From assembly GCA_905215155.1 (NCBI GenBank), contig CAJMPJ010000014.1, positions 7,161 through 71,160 on the forward strand: a stretch of DNA of 64,000 nucleotides. Direction: 5' to 3'. Within the stretch, counting starts at the first letter, position 1; each line of letters starts with the position of its first letter. The position numbers were made by a program, and so were the translations under genes. The stretch is from an uncultured bacterium. Its GTDB lineage: Bacteria; Bacillota; Clostridia; Lachnospirales; Lachnospiraceae. The notes below the pieces were generated by a model, which ran no database searches, was not told where the DNA came from, and saw nothing but the letters and a program-made list of their open reading frames with translations. This document shows, one piece after another, positions 9,244-17,909 of the stretch.

Positions 9244-10160
9244 GATTTTTCCACCTCCAATAATGTCATAATCAGAGCCATGCGCACGTAAACGCCGTAT
9301 TGTGCCTGCTTAAAATAGGCGGCTCTTGGATCTTCGTCGATCTCCACAGAAATCTCATTGACTCTGGGAAGAGGGTGAAGAACGTACATATCTTCTTTTG
9401 CCAGCTTCAGTTTCTTCCGGTCCAGAATGTAACAGTTTTTTAAACGAATATAATCTTCTTCATTAAAAAAACGCTCCTTCTGAACGCGAGTCATGTAGAG
9501 AATATCCAGTTCCGGCATGGCATCATCAAGGCTGTCCATTTCCATAAATTCAATATGATTGGCCCTCAGTACATCCTCCCGGATATATTCAGGTACACGC
9601 AGTTCAGGGGGAGATATTAAGATAAACCGGATGTTCTCATAGCGAACCAGAGCGTTGATGAGAGAGTGGACGGTACGTCCGAATTTTAAGTCACCGCATA
9701 ATCCGATGGTCAGATCGTATAAACGGCCTTTTAAAGAACGAATGGAAAGAAGATCGGTAAGGGTTTGTGTCGGATGCTGATGTCCTCCGTCGCCGGCATT
9801 GATCACTGGAATTCCCGAATGTCTGGCAGCCACTAACGGTGCGCCTTCCTTAGGATGTCTCATGGCACAAATGTCCGCATAGCAGGAAATGACTCGAATG
9901 GTATCGGAAACACTTTCGCCTTTTGCAGCAGAACTTGAATCGGCAGAAGAAAAGCCCAGTACGCTCCCCCCCAGATTCAGCATTGCAGCTTCAAAACTTA
10001 AGCGGGTTCTTGTACTTGGCTCATAAAATAATGTCGCTAATTTTTTTCCATCACATACGTGGGAATATTTTGGAAGATTATCTTCAATATCTTTTGCCAG
10101 ATCTAAAAGCCGTTCGGTTTCTTCCACACTAAAGTCTAACGGGTTAAGTAAATGTCTCAT
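9237..10160 (-). CDS. pyrB: Aspartate carbamoyltransferase catalytic chain
   Basis: 307 residues. The carbamoyl-phosphate site [13 protein letters not shown] is at about residues 46-58, and the later motifs [14 protein letters not shown] and [10 protein letters not shown] match the family. It condenses carbamoyl phosphate and aspartate in de novo pyrimidine synthesis. AAAGGAG precedes the ATG. The pyrBI pair stands alone; no other pyr gene, pyrR site or classical attenuator is visible near it. Confidence 0.97.
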   Translation of the reverse strand: MRHLLNPLDFSVEETERLLDLAKDIEDNLPKYSHVCDGKKLATLFYEPSTRTRLSFEAAMLNLGGSVLGFSSADSSSAAKGESVSDTIRVISCYADICAMRHPKEGAPLVAARHSGIPVINAGDGGHQHPTQTLTDLLSIRSLKGRLYDLTIGLCGDLKFGRTVHSLINALVRYENIRFILISPPELRVPEYIREDVLRANHIEFMEMDSLDDAMPELDILYMTRVQKERFFNEEDYIRLKNCYILDRKKLKLAKEDMYVLHPLPRVNEISVEIDEDPRAAYFKQAQYGVYVRMALIMTLLEVEKSC

Positions 10161-10205
10161 AAGAATCTCCTTTATCCACTGAGTTATGGTTTCAAATTCT
10201 ATCCC

Positions 10206-10234
10206 ATTATATAGTATTCATTGGAATATTTCCA
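10206..10234 (-). promoter_or_regulatory. Promoter of pyrBI
   Basis: On the minus strand: TGGAAA (10234-10229), 17-bp spacer, TATAAT (10211-10206). Leader is about 40 nt. Confidence 0.5.
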
Positions 10235-10251
10235 CACTTTTTTTCAAAATA

Positions 10252-10260
10252 TGCTATAAT
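10252..10260 (+). promoter_or_regulatory. Extended -10 promoter of the MacB-like ABC operon
   Basis: TGC directly before TATAAT (10255-10260) on the plus strand, with no good -35. It is divergent from the pyrBI promoter, with the two -10 boxes about 45 bp apart. Confidence 0.45.
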
Positions 10261-10399
10261 CTTTTTGCATGGATTTTATCCGGATTTTCCCCTATTTCCT
10301 GTAAGGAATCTGTAAGGAAGATTAAGAAAATAAAGTATGACCAAAAAGGAACCCATGTTGTATAATGTGAGTGCAAATGAATGTCAGGAGGTAACTGGG

Positions 10400-11140
10400 G
10401 TGGCAGAAGGTAAGACACCTATGATTGAAGTAAAGGATCTATACAAGGTGTATAAAGTCGGGAATACTAAGGTCTATGCATTGAACGGCGTGGATTTTAC
10501 CATATATAAAGGGGAGTTTTGTGCGATTGTAGGGCCTTCCGGTTCAGGAAAGTCAACTCTTCTTAATATGATGGCTGGTCTTGAAAAGCCTTCCAAGGGA
10601 GAGATCGTTATTGGAGGGCATCATATAGAAAAGCTGACGGAGAACCAGTTAGTAGCATTTCGGAGAAAACATGTAGGCTTTATCTTTCAGTCTTACAATT
10701 TAATTAAAACCATGAATGCAGAGGAAAATGTTGCAATGCCCCTCTCGTTCCGGGGAATACCCAAAAAGGCCAGAAATGAAAAGGCAAGGGAATACATAAA
10801 GTTAGTGGGTCTCGAAAAGCAGATGAAGCATATGGCAAATGAGATGTCAGGCGGGCAGCAGCAGCGGGTGGGGATTGCCAGAGCCCTTGCGGTGAATCCC
10901 AAGATCATTTTTGCCGATGAGCCTACCGGGAATCTGGATTCCAAGACAACAAAAGAGATTTTAAACCTGATGCAGAAGATTGTAAGGGAACAGAATCAGA
11001 CACTGGTTATGGTTACTCATGACAATTACATCGCAAAATTTGCGGACAGGCAATTCCATATCGTGGATGGAAAAATATTTAAGATTGAGGAACAGCATCA
11101 TGAGGATACAAAGGAGGAGAATGGGAATGAACAAGTTTAG
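10400..11140 (+). CDS. ABC transporter ATP-binding protein (MacB/LolD type)
   Basis: 246 residues from GTG 10400. That start is favoured by AGGAGG at 10386-10391 with 8-nt spacing; an in-frame ATG at 10337 would add 21 residues but has only a poor, distant ribosome site. Walker A GPSGSGKST, Q-loop FQSYNL, signature MSGGQQQRVGIARAL, Walker B IIFADEPTGNLDS and the H-loop MVTHD are all intact. The family powers mechanotransmission exporters or lipoprotein/peptide extrusion rather than importers. The next gene starts inside its 3' end. Confidence 0.9.
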   Translation: MAEGKTPMIEVKDLYKVYKVGNTKVYALNGVDFTIYKGEFCAIVGPSGSGKSTLLNMMAGLEKPSKGEIVIGGHHIEKLTENQLVAFRRKHVGFIFQSYNLIKTMNAEENVAMPLSFRGIPKKARNEKAREYIKLVGLEKQMKHMANEMSGGQQQRVGIARALAVNPKIIFADEPTGNLDSKTTKEILNLMQKIVREQNQTLVMVTHDNYIAKFADRQFHIVDGKIFKIEEQHHEDTKEENGNEQV

Positions 11141-12947
11141 AAAGGGGATTGTGTGGCTGCTGTCGGTTCTCATGATGGTTTCTGCTGTGCATATGCCGGC
11201 GTTTGGGCAGTATGATTTAAGTAAAAATACATACATAGACGTTAAGAAAACTCCCTCCGGAAAGACGGGAGAAAATATTACGATTAATATGGTTTTTACA
11301 AATGATACCAGCAATGACCTGAATGGTGTGGCAGTTCTTTTTGATCGGTCTGTAGCAGAAGCGGAGTATGAGGCAACTGAAGATGATGATGAGGACAGTA
11401 CCACCCGTACCAGTGATATGTTTCCTTTTGAAATCACTTCCAGTACATTCAACGCAAAGATATTAGGAAAGGTAAAGAGCGGAAGTTCTAAAAACTTTTC
11501 ACTTAGTGCCAGAGTACGCAGAGATATTTCAGAAGGATATTATACCGTTCCTTTAGAAGTAAAAGTAGGAGGTTCCCATGCCTCTTATGAAAAAGTCAAT
11601 GTGTGGATCACAAAATCCTCCGGAACGACTGCATCAGGCAGTACCGAGGGCACTATACAGTTTGAACTGGGAGAGGATCAGAGCACTCCTTTTGGAACCT
11701 ACCCTGATGTGATGAATTACAATATGAACGTCCGCAATTCCTCTGATATAACTGCTTTTGATGTGAATATCAGAATGACTGTGGACCCGGACAGCACCAA
11801 ATTCCCTTTTGACATTAATGATGGAAACTATACGAAACATTATGACCGGATCGGTGGGGGAGAGAAGATATCTGTTCCTTACAGCATGAGCATCCGTAAG
11901 GATGTTTACAGCGGATATTATCCTATCGCTTTTACCATCGAGTACCGGGACAGTACGGATGGAGATATCCAGAAGGCTCAGGGAACCTTCTATGTAAAAG
12001 TTCAGAATAAGGAAAAAGAAGAAGATACGAAAGAATTTAATGCCAATGACAGAACGAAAGCGAGGCTGATCGTAGATGGATTTCAGACAAATCCGGAGAC
12101 TGTTTATGCGGGAGATGACTTTGAACTGATCCTTCATATGAAAAATGCTTCTGAAGATGTAGCGGCCAGCAATATCCTTTTCAGTCTGGAATCGGAAAAG
12201 GTTTCGGACAGTGCGGTATTTACCACGGATTCCAGTTCGTCTGCCATTGTTGTGAATTCGCTTTCTGCCGGTCAGACCACGGATGTCAAGGTGAAGATGC
12301 GGGCAGGAGCCTGGGTGGATCAGAGAACCTATGCCCTGACCATCAATGAAAAATATGACAGTCCCGAATTTAAGAATGCGGAAGAAAAAGTTACAGTGAA
12401 TATTCCGGTCAGGCAGGTTGCCCGGCTGAATACAGGCACCATAGATGTTATGCCGGACGCAATTTCCGTTGGTTCGGAAACCAATGTCATGTTCCCCATC
12501 AACAACACGGGAAAAGTCCTTCTTTACAATGTCATGGTTAATTTTGTGGGTGACTCCATCCAGCAGACCAGCAGCTATGTGGGAAATATTAAACCCGGTG
12601 AGACCGGCAATGTGGATGCCATGCTCACCGGTACAGCACCAACCATGGATGACGGAAAAATCAAGGTCCTGATTACCTATGAGGATGAAAATGGAGTGGT
12701 CAGTGAGCCGGTTGAAAAAGAGATCACCCTTATGGTATCGGAGGCTGCGGAAATGGAATCGGGAGCGGAAGATCCCGGGGCAATGCCTGCCGATACGGAG
12801 CCTAAGGGAATGGCAAGATATAAGAACGTGATCATTGGCTGTGTGACCGCAGTTTTGGTCATTGGTGGTGCAGGTACCGTCCTTGTTCTTAAAAGACGGA
12901 AAAAGAAAAAGGAAACAGAACAAGAGGATATAGAGAATGAGATTTAG
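11127..12947 (+). CDS. Exported CARDB/COG1361-like adhesion-type protein of an ABC system
   Basis: 606 residues. A signal peptide (residues 1-30, ending near PAFGQ) is followed by a long extracellular region of beta-sandwich-like repeats rich in Asn/Thr/Asp, with phrases such as GENITINMVFTNDTSNDLNGV and GNIKPGETGNVDAML typical of CARDB/NEW3-type domains. One C-terminal membrane helix (about 570-593) ends in a KRRKKKK anchor. ATG 11127 is 9 nt after AAGGAGG and overlaps the ATPase gene by 14 bp. It overlaps the permease gene by 11 bp, so the three proteins form one translational unit. It occupies the slot where a periplasmic adaptor would sit in MacAB-like systems. Confidence 0.8.
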   Translation: MNKFRKGIVWLLSVLMMVSAVHMPAFGQYDLSKNTYIDVKKTPSGKTGENITINMVFTNDTSNDLNGVAVLFDRSVAEAEYEATEDDDEDSTTRTSDMFPFEITSSTFNAKILGKVKSGSSKNFSLSARVRRDISEGYYTVPLEVKVGGSHASYEKVNVWITKSSGTTASGSTEGTIQFELGEDQSTPFGTYPDVMNYNMNVRNSSDITAFDVNIRMTVDPDSTKFPFDINDGNYTKHYDRIGGGEKISVPYSMSIRKDVYSGYYPIAFTIEYRDSTDGDIQKAQGTFYVKVQNKEKEEDTKEFNANDRTKARLIVDGFQTNPETVYAGDDFELILHMKNASEDVAASNILFSLESEKVSDSAVFTTDSSSSAIVVNSLSAGQTTDVKVKMRAGAWVDQRTYALTINEKYDSPEFKNAEEKVTVNIPVRQVARLNTGTIDVMPDAISVGSETNVMFPINNTGKVLLYNVMVNFVGDSIQQTSSYVGNIKPGETGNVDAMLTGTAPTMDDGKIKVLITYEDENGVVSEPVEKEITLMVSEAAEMESGAEDPGAMPADTEPKGMARYKNVIIGCVTAVLVIGGAGTVLVLKRRKKKKETEQEDIENEI

Positions 12948-14295
12948 CGATTTGCTTTCCATGAGTGTGAATAATTTAAGACGCAGGAAGCTGAGGACAT
13001 TTCTAACGGTTCTGGGAGTTTTGATTGGTACAGCTTCCATTGTGGTTATGGTGTCATTGGGGATCGGTTTTAATCAGCTTACCATGGAACAGATTGCTTC
13101 CTATGGCAGTCTTACCGAGATTTCGGTATATTCCGATGCAGGCCAGGGACCGGGGGATAACGGCAAGGAACCCAGTTATATGACGGATGATGTGATCAAG
13201 CAGATGGAACATTTGGATCATGTTACCGGGGTTTCACCGATTCTGGAAATGAATGTGCTGATGAAACAGGGAATCTATCAGGGCAATATCAACCTGATGG
13301 GGGTCAGCCAGTCGTATTTAAAAAACATTCCTTTAAAGGAGGGGAGGCTTCCGGAACCAGGAAAAAAAGAAATTGAGATGGTAATAGGAAATATGGTTGC
13401 CAGAAATTTTTCCAATCCCAAAAGCAATGTGGATTATTACGATGATCCCTCTAACGTTCCTGACATAGATTTTATGAACCGGCCTCTGTTTGTTATCTTT
13501 GATGTGGATGCATATTATCAGACCCAGAGCGGCGGGGAGTCTGATGATAAGACTCCGGTCAAACCACCCAAAAAGTATTTATTATCTGCCAGCGGTCTGG
13601 TGGAAGGCAGCGGGGAGGAATACAATAACTACAGCTACAGTGTTTATGTGGATATTGATGCCTTAAAGACCCAGTTAAAGCAGATTTTTAAGAAAAAGCC
13701 CATTCCCGGCCAGCCTACCACCAAGAAAGGGAAACCATATAATTACTTTATCTATAATCAGGCATTTGTTCAGGTAGATGATATGAGCAATGTATCTGCG
13801 GTACAAAAGGCCATTACGGATATGGGGTATCAGGCGAGCAGCAATATGGAATGGCTGGAACAGTCCCAGAAGCAGGCCCAGATGGTTCAGGCTCTTTTAG
13901 GCGGAATCGGTGCAGTTTCTCTGTTCGTTGCGGCGATTGGCATTGCCAACACCATGATGATGTCCATTTATGAAAGAACCAAGGAAATTGGAATTTTAAA
14001 GGTATTGGGCTGCGATATGAATAATATCAGGAACATGTTTCTGTTGGAGTCCGGATTTATAGGTTTTATGGGAGGGGTGACTGGAATTATATTCAGTTAT
14101 GGTGTTTCACTCCTTATAAATAAGCTTTTGGCGGGCCGCTTGATGACGGATATGCCGGGAGATTTGTCAAGAATCCCACCCTGGCTATCCATAACTGCCA
14201 TTGGGTTTGCTGTTTTTGTGGGAATGGCGGCAGGCTTTTTTCCGGCGTTAAGAGCTATGAAGCTGAGTCCCCTGGCTGCGATCCGCAACGATTAG
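12937..14295 (+). CDS. ABC transporter permease (MacB/FtsX family)
   Basis: 452 residues. Membrane helix 1 near residues 18-42 (FLTVLGVLIGTASIVVMVSL), a large extracytoplasmic MacB core domain to about residue 300, then the FtsX region with three helices ending in PALRAMKLSPLAAIRND, a classic C-terminus for this family. Probably exports a peptide, lipid or antibiotic, or signals across the membrane; no substrate can be named. Overlaps the upstream gene, and is the last gene of its operon. Confidence 0.9.
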   Translation: MRFSDLLSMSVNNLRRRKLRTFLTVLGVLIGTASIVVMVSLGIGFNQLTMEQIASYGSLTEISVYSDAGQGPGDNGKEPSYMTDDVIKQMEHLDHVTGVSPILEMNVLMKQGIYQGNINLMGVSQSYLKNIPLKEGRLPEPGKKEIEMVIGNMVARNFSNPKSNVDYYDDPSNVPDIDFMNRPLFVIFDVDAYYQTQSGGESDDKTPVKPPKKYLLSASGLVEGSGEEYNNYSYSVYVDIDALKTQLKQIFKKKPIPGQPTTKKGKPYNYFIYNQAFVQVDDMSNVSAVQKAITDMGYQASSNMEWLEQSQKQAQMVQALLGGIGAVSLFVAAIGIANTMMMSIYERTKEIGILKVLGCDMNNIRNMFLLESGFIGFMGGVTGIIFSYGVSLLINKLLAGRLMTDMPGDLSRIPPWLSITAIGFAVFVGMAAGFFPALRAMKLSPLAAIRND

Positions 14296-14313
14296 TTGAA
14301 TTGGAAAAAGTAC

Positions 14314-14342
14314 TTGCTTTTTAGAGAAGTATCGTATATGAT
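14314..14342 (+). promoter_or_regulatory. Promoter of ZTP-riboswitch / purine genes
   Basis: TTGCTT (14314-14319), 17-bp spacer, TATGAT (14337-14342). Transcription would start just before the aptamer. The same hexamer pair precedes rnpB. Confidence 0.6.
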
Positions 14343-14351
14343 GTTTAACAT

Positions 14352-14425
14352 GGTACGTGCGACTGGCGGATAAGTGGAGATAACCACGGGGAGCACGTTA
14401 CGAATTGAAGCCGACCGCCTGGGCA
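14352..14425 (+). promoter_or_regulatory. ZTP (pfl) riboswitch aptamer
   Basis: The ZMP/ZTP sensor is recognised by its two conserved halves: the CGACTGGCGG block with the ACCACGGGGAGC segment (14360-14396), and the hallmark CCGACCGCCTGGGCA (14411-14425). An outer helix forms from ACGTGC (14355-14360) and GCACGT (14393-14398). ZMP (AICAR) builds up when 10-formyl-THF is short. The two genes downstream consume AICAR and FAICAR, the expected target. It should switch expression on when ZMP/ZTP is high. Confidence 0.93.
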
Positions 14426-14453
14426 CCGCTATGGGATGCCCAGGCGGTTTTTT
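14414..14453 (+). terminator. Riboswitch-controlled terminator
   Basis: Twelve-pair stem ACCGCCTGGGCA (14414-14425) with TGCCCAGGCGGT (14437-14448), then T's to 14453. The 5' arm is the 3' conserved strand of the aptamer itself, so ligand binding and termination are mutually exclusive. Confidence 0.92.
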
Positions 14454-14484
14454 GCGTATAAGCGATGAAGGAGGACCAAATTTT

Positions 14485-15198
14485 ATGAATTTGATTTCTT
14501 TAAAGGACGATTTAAAAAGCAATTCTTATCCGGGAAGAGGAATTGTGATCGGAAAAACCCCGGACGGAACAAAGGCAGTTGCCGCATATTTTATCATGGG
14601 AAGAAGTGAGAACAGCCGAAACCGCATATTTGTGGAAGAGGGGGAGGGCATCCGCACCCAGGCATTTGATCCTTCCAAACTGACAGACCCCAGCCTGATT
14701 ATTTATGCACCGGTCCGTGTTTTGGGAAATAAGACCATAGTTACCAATGGAGATCAGACCGATACCATTTATGAGGGATTGGATTCCCAGCTCACCTTCG
14801 AGCAGTCTCTCCGAAGCAGAGAATTTGAACCGGACAGTCCCAACTATACCCCTCGTATATCGGGCATTCTGCATATGGAAGGGGGACAGTTCCATTATGC
14901 CATGTCCATCTTAAAGAGCAACCATGGAAATCCGGAATCCTGCAACCGCTATACCTTTGCTTATGAAAATCCCACAGCAGGGGAGGCACATTTTATCCAT
15001 ACCTATCTGCAGGACGGTAATCCGCTTCCCAGTTTTGAAGGAGAACCAAAGCTTGTGGAGACAAAGAATGATCTGGATGAATTTACGGAAATGATATGGG
15101 AGAATCTAAACGAGGAAAACAAAGTTTCTCTGTTTGTAAGATATATTGATATAAAGACCCAGACGTATGAAACCCGAATTATAAATAAGAACAAATAA
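14485..15198 (+). CDS. purO: IMP cyclohydrolase, archaeal PurO type
   Basis: 237 residues. It resembles the PF07826 IMP cyclohydrolase family, first known from archaea, which closes FAICAR to IMP in the last step of purine synthesis. Visible signatures: [14 protein letters not shown] near the start, [13 protein letters not shown] at about residue 37-50, and TYNP-like and PRI-SG segments further on. The ATG at 14485 has AAGGAGG 10 nt upstream. The next gene supplies the formyltransferase, so this organism splits the job normally done by bifunctional PurH. Controlled by the ZTP riboswitch. Confidence 0.85.
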   Translation: MNLISLKDDLKSNSYPGRGIVIGKTPDGTKAVAAYFIMGRSENSRNRIFVEEGEGIRTQAFDPSKLTDPSLIIYAPVRVLGNKTIVTNGDQTDTIYEGLDSQLTFEQSLRSREFEPDSPNYTPRISGILHMEGGQFHYAMSILKSNHGNPESCNRYTFAYENPTAGEAHFIHTYLQDGNPLPSFEGEPKLVETKNDLDEFTEMIWENLNEENKVSLFVRYIDIKTQTYETRIINKNK

Positions 15199-15212
15199 CA
15201 GGAGTGCTGAGG

Positions 15213-16391
15213 ATGAACGAACTGGAATTAAAATATGGCTGTAACCCCAATCAGAAACCATCACGGATCTATATGTCCGGAGAAAAGGAACTCCCCATCC
15301 AGGTATTAAGCGGGCGTCCCGGATATATTAATTTTTTGGATGCATTAAACGGCTGGCAGTTGGTAAAAGAATTAAAGGAAGCAACCGGACTTCCTGCAGC
15401 GGCTTCTTTTAAACACGTGTCTCCTGCAGGAGCAGCCGTAGGTCTTCCCCTTGATCCGGTTCTTGCGAAAATTTACTGGGTGGACGATATGGGAGAACTT
15501 TCTCCCCTGGCCTGTGCCTATGCCCGCGCCAGAGGGGCTGACCGTATGTCCTCCTTTGGTGATTTTATTGCTCTGTCTGATATCTGTGATGTGGATACGG
15601 CGAAAATCATTAAGCGTGAAGTCTCTGATGGTGTCATTGCTCCCGGATTTGAACCGGAAGCACTGGCAATCTTAAAGGCAAAAAAGAATGGAAATTATAA
15701 TGTGATTGAAATTGACCCGGATTACAAGCCCGAACCACTTGAGAAAAAGCAGGTTTATGGAATTGTGTTTGAGCAGGGAAGAAATGAATTGAAGATCAAT
15801 GAGGGACTTTTAACAAAGGTGGTTACACAAAATAAAGAGATTCCCGACTCTGCAAAGAGGGATCTGATCATTTCCCTCATCACCTTAAAATACACCCAGT
15901 CAAACTCTGTCTGCTACGCTAAAGACGGACAGGCCATCGGCATCGGGGCCGGGCAGCAGTCAAGAGTTCATTGTACCAGACTTGCAGGAAATAAGGCGGA
16001 TAACTGGTATTTGCGTCAGGCACCCCAGGTTCTTGATCTTTTGTTTGTGGATGGAATCCGCCGGGCGGACAGGGACAATGCCATTGATGTTTACATCGGT
16101 GAGGACTATATGGATGTCTTGGCTGACGGCAGATGGGAGTCGGTTTTTAAGGTAAAACCTCCTGTATTTACAAGGGAAGAAAAACGGGCCTGGCTGGATC
16201 AGCTTTCCGGTGTTTCTTTAGGCTCCGATGCATTTTTCCCATTTGGCGACAACGTGGACAGGGCGTTTAAAAGCGGAGTGACGTATGTGGCTCAGCCGGG
16301 AGGTTCTGTTCGTGATGACCAGGTAATAGAAACCTGTGACAAATATGGAATGGCGATGGCGTTTACGGAGATCCGTCTGTTCCATCATTAA
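15213..16391 (+). CDS. AICAR formyltransferase (stand-alone PurH C-terminal domain)
   Basis: 392 residues from ATG 15213, 8 nt after AGGAG (an in-frame GTG at 15204 overlaps that ribosome site). It has the AICARFT core: [28 protein letters not shown] (catalytic Lys-His), and [30 protein letters not shown]. It moves a formyl group from 10-formyl-THF to AICAR. The N-terminal MGS-like cyclohydrolase domain of PurH (about 190 residues) is absent and is replaced by the PurO-like gene 14 bp upstream. Confidence 0.92.
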   Translation: MNELELKYGCNPNQKPSRIYMSGEKELPIQVLSGRPGYINFLDALNGWQLVKELKEATGLPAAASFKHVSPAGAAVGLPLDPVLAKIYWVDDMGELSPLACAYARARGADRMSSFGDFIALSDICDVDTAKIIKREVSDGVIAPGFEPEALAILKAKKNGNYNVIEIDPDYKPEPLEKKQVYGIVFEQGRNELKINEGLLTKVVTQNKEIPDSAKRDLIISLITLKYTQSNSVCYAKDGQAIGIGAGQQSRVHCTRLAGNKADNWYLRQAPQVLDLLFVDGIRRADRDNAIDVYIGEDYMDVLADGRWESVFKVKPPVFTREEKRAWLDQLSGVSLGSDAFFPFGDNVDRAFKSGVTYVAQPGGSVRDDQVIETCDKYGMAMAFTEIRLFHH

Positions 16392-16402
16392 GAGAGTTTT
16401 AT

Positions 16403-16456
16403 TTAACCGGACAGGAAGCCAGGAAATGCCTGGAGCTTTTGTCCGGTTATTTTTTT
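16403..16456 (+). terminator. Terminator after purine genes
   Basis: Stem TAACCGGAC (16404-16412) with GTCCGGTTA (16441-16449), enclosing a nested CCAGG/CCTGG hairpin, then a run of T to 16456. Confidence 0.8.
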
Positions 16457-16566
16457 GTGTCATTTGCGTTGGTAATAAAAGAAGTACCAGCCTATATTTC
16501 TTGTAAAAGCACTTTCATGGAAAGGACGGCATAAAATGAGAGTAAGTAAGTTTAAGGTGGCTTTCT

Positions 16567-16857
16567 TTGAAAACTTTTCCCAAACCTTTAACTGCGCGAG
16601 AGGAACGAGAGTGTCTGGAACGATACCAGGAAGGGGATCAGGAGGCGAGAGCCACACTCATCGAGCGGAATATGCGTCTGGTAGCCCATGTGGCGAAAAA
16701 ATATCAAAATACAGATTATGATATGGAAGATCTTCTTTCTGTAGGAACCATCGGTCTGATCAAAGCCGTCAATACGTTCCATCCGGACAGAGGCTCAAGG
16801 CTGGCCACATATGCAGCCAAATGTGTGGAAAATGATATCCTATCACAACGGCTCTGA
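16567..16857 (+). CDS. sigK: Sporulation sigma factor K, N-terminal half (split gene)
   Basis: The 5' part of sigK, interrupted after about codon 92. It carries sigma region 1.2/2: FPKPLTAREERE, RNMRLVAHVAKKYQ, DLLSVGTIGLIKAVNTF and LATYAAKCVEND. Compared with sigma-K proteins the match stops at ENDIL, where the frame runs into SQRL and a stop. Start is TTG 16567, 6 nt after AAGGTGG; it aligns with the mature N-terminus of B. subtilis sigma-K, so there is no pro-sequence. An ATG at 16536 lies in another frame and gives an unrelated 61-codon reading. The 3' half lies at 19855-20223. Confidence 0.93.
   Translation: MKTFPKPLTAREERECLERYQEGDQEARATLIERNMRLVAHVAKKYQNTDYDMEDLLSVGTIGLIKAVNTFHPDRGSRLATYAAKCVENDILSQRL
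16831..16842 (+). other. Left junction of skin element
   Basis: AATGATATCCTA. It matches the right junction (19855-19866) at 11 of 12 positions, differing at position 6 (T here, G there). The first five bases, AATGA, equal the core reported for B. subtilis sigK rearrangement (recalled from literature). Confidence 0.85.
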
Positions 16858-16890
16858 AAAATCGTCAGGAGAATATTCCTGACGATTTTT
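16857..16890 (+). terminator. Terminator directly after truncated sigK
   Basis: Strong stem AATCGTCAGGA / TCCTGACGATT with a 6-nt loop and T-run, beginning at the stop codon of the truncated frame. It lies inside the element, so it would halt transcripts of unrearranged sigK and vanish on excision. Confidence 0.85.
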
Positions 16891-17092
16891 CATATACATA
16901 GCAATAGCAAGCAGGAAAAAGGACAATTATAGCATTTCAGCAGTCCGTAAATAAAAACCCTCAAGTCTTTTTTATAAATAGAAGAATTTAAGAGTTAAAC
17001 GGAAGACTGCCGCATATATCTTACTAAACCAATGCTGCAAACTCCTTTTGGGTCAAGCAATAATCCTGTATTCTTTTTATGGAGGTATTGAT

Positions 17093-17827
17093 ATGGAATT
17101 AGAATTGTTTTTGAATTATGTAGGCAACAGCTTGAAGAAGATCAATTCGGATGTGGAAAAGCTGCATTCCAATCTTTACAACAATGATGATATTCTGGAT
17201 CATATAAGCAGTGAGGTAATCATGCTTGAAAACCATATTCAATATTTCAGCCAGATCAATCAGGCTGCCTTGGAAGAGGATAACGGAATGGTTCCGGGAG
17301 GAGGCACAGTACCGGGAATGGGAACGACTCCGGGAGTGGGAACAGCCCCAGGAACAGGAACCATACCAGGAACAGGAACCGTACCGGGAACAGGAACGGC
17401 TCCGGGAGTAGGAACAGCCCCAGGAACAGGAACCGTACCAGGAACAGAAACAGCCCCAGGAACAGGAACCGTACCAGGAGCAGGAACAGCCCCAGGAACA
17501 GGAACCGTACCAGGAACAGGAACAGCCCCAGGAACAGGAACCGTACCAGGAGCAGGAACAACCCCGGGAGCAGGAAACGTTCCAGAAGAGCCAAGAGTAT
17601 TTACCTTGGCTGAATTGTCCCAATATACTGGGAAAGATGGTTCCCCGGCTTATGTGGCGGTAAATGGGGTGGTATATGATGTAACTAACAATCCCCTTTG
17701 GGCTGGAGGAAATCATTTCTTTGGATTAACTGCGGGAAGGGATTTGAGCTATGAGTTTCAGATGTGCCATCCTGGTGCACTTGTTTTGAGCGTTCTCCCG
17801 GTCGTGGGCACTCTGGCAGCAGAATAA
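17093..17827 (+). CDS. Cytochrome b5-like protein with PGTGT repeat linker (skin cargo)
   Basis: 244 residues. Three parts: residues 1-62, a helical, probably coiled-coil segment with no signal peptide; about 67-163, a low-complexity linker of hexapeptides [12 protein letters not shown]; about 168-244, a small bacterial cytochrome b5-like heme/steroid-binding domain ([50 protein letters not shown]4892-like). GGAGG lies 7 nt before ATG 17093. The linker resembles elastin-type VPGxG repeats. Ligand and role are unknown, and none of the usual skin functions explains it. Confidence 0.8.
   Translation: MELELFLNYVGNSLKKINSDVEKLHSNLYNNDDILDHISSEVIMLENHIQYFSQINQAALEEDNGMVPGGGTVPGMGTTPGVGTAPGTGTIPGTGTVPGTGTAPGVGTAPGTGTVPGTETAPGTGTVPGAGTAPGTGTVPGTGTAPGTGTVPGAGTTPGAGNVPEEPRVFTLAELSQYTGKDGSPAYVAVNGVVYDVTNNPLWAGGNHFFGLTAGRDLSYEFQMCHPGALVLSVLPVVGTLAAE
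17293..17580 (+). repeat. In-frame 18-bp tandem repeat array
   Basis: About 16 units of an 18-nt repeat, typically two alternating forms coding PGTGTA and PGTGTV. Units near the 5' end are more diverged (GGGT, GMGT, GVGT) and the central ones almost identical, as expected for slippage-driven expansion. Confidence 0.9.
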
Positions 17828-17856
17828 AGAACTCCATTTGGATTGGAAAGATATCT

Positions 17857-17900
17857 CCTATCATACCCTTTAGAAACCGAGTGGGGTATGATAGGCTTTT
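17857..17900. terminator. Terminator after the skin cargo gene
   Basis: Twelve-pair stem CCTATCATACCC (17857-17868) with GGGTATGATAGG (17884-17895), then CTTTTA. It separates the b5-like gene from the small convergent ORF. Confidence 0.75.
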
Positions 17901-17909
17901 ACTATTTAT

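Noticed and set aside
11634..13040. 468-codon open frame on the minus strand
   Set aside because: It lies opposite the CARDB-like exported protein and MacB permease genes, has no ribosome site or recognisable domain, and its His/Ile/Arg-rich text is typical of antisense frames.
17293..17580. Regular 18-bp repeats considered as CRISPR
   Set aside because: Units are head-to-tail without unique spacers and stay in a protein frame.
17099..17716. 205-codon minus-strand frame rich in SWYGSCSWG repeats (and a second frame rich in FLFLGLFL)
   Set aside because: Both are mirror readings of the 18-bp repeat array, which keeps several frames open by periodicity.
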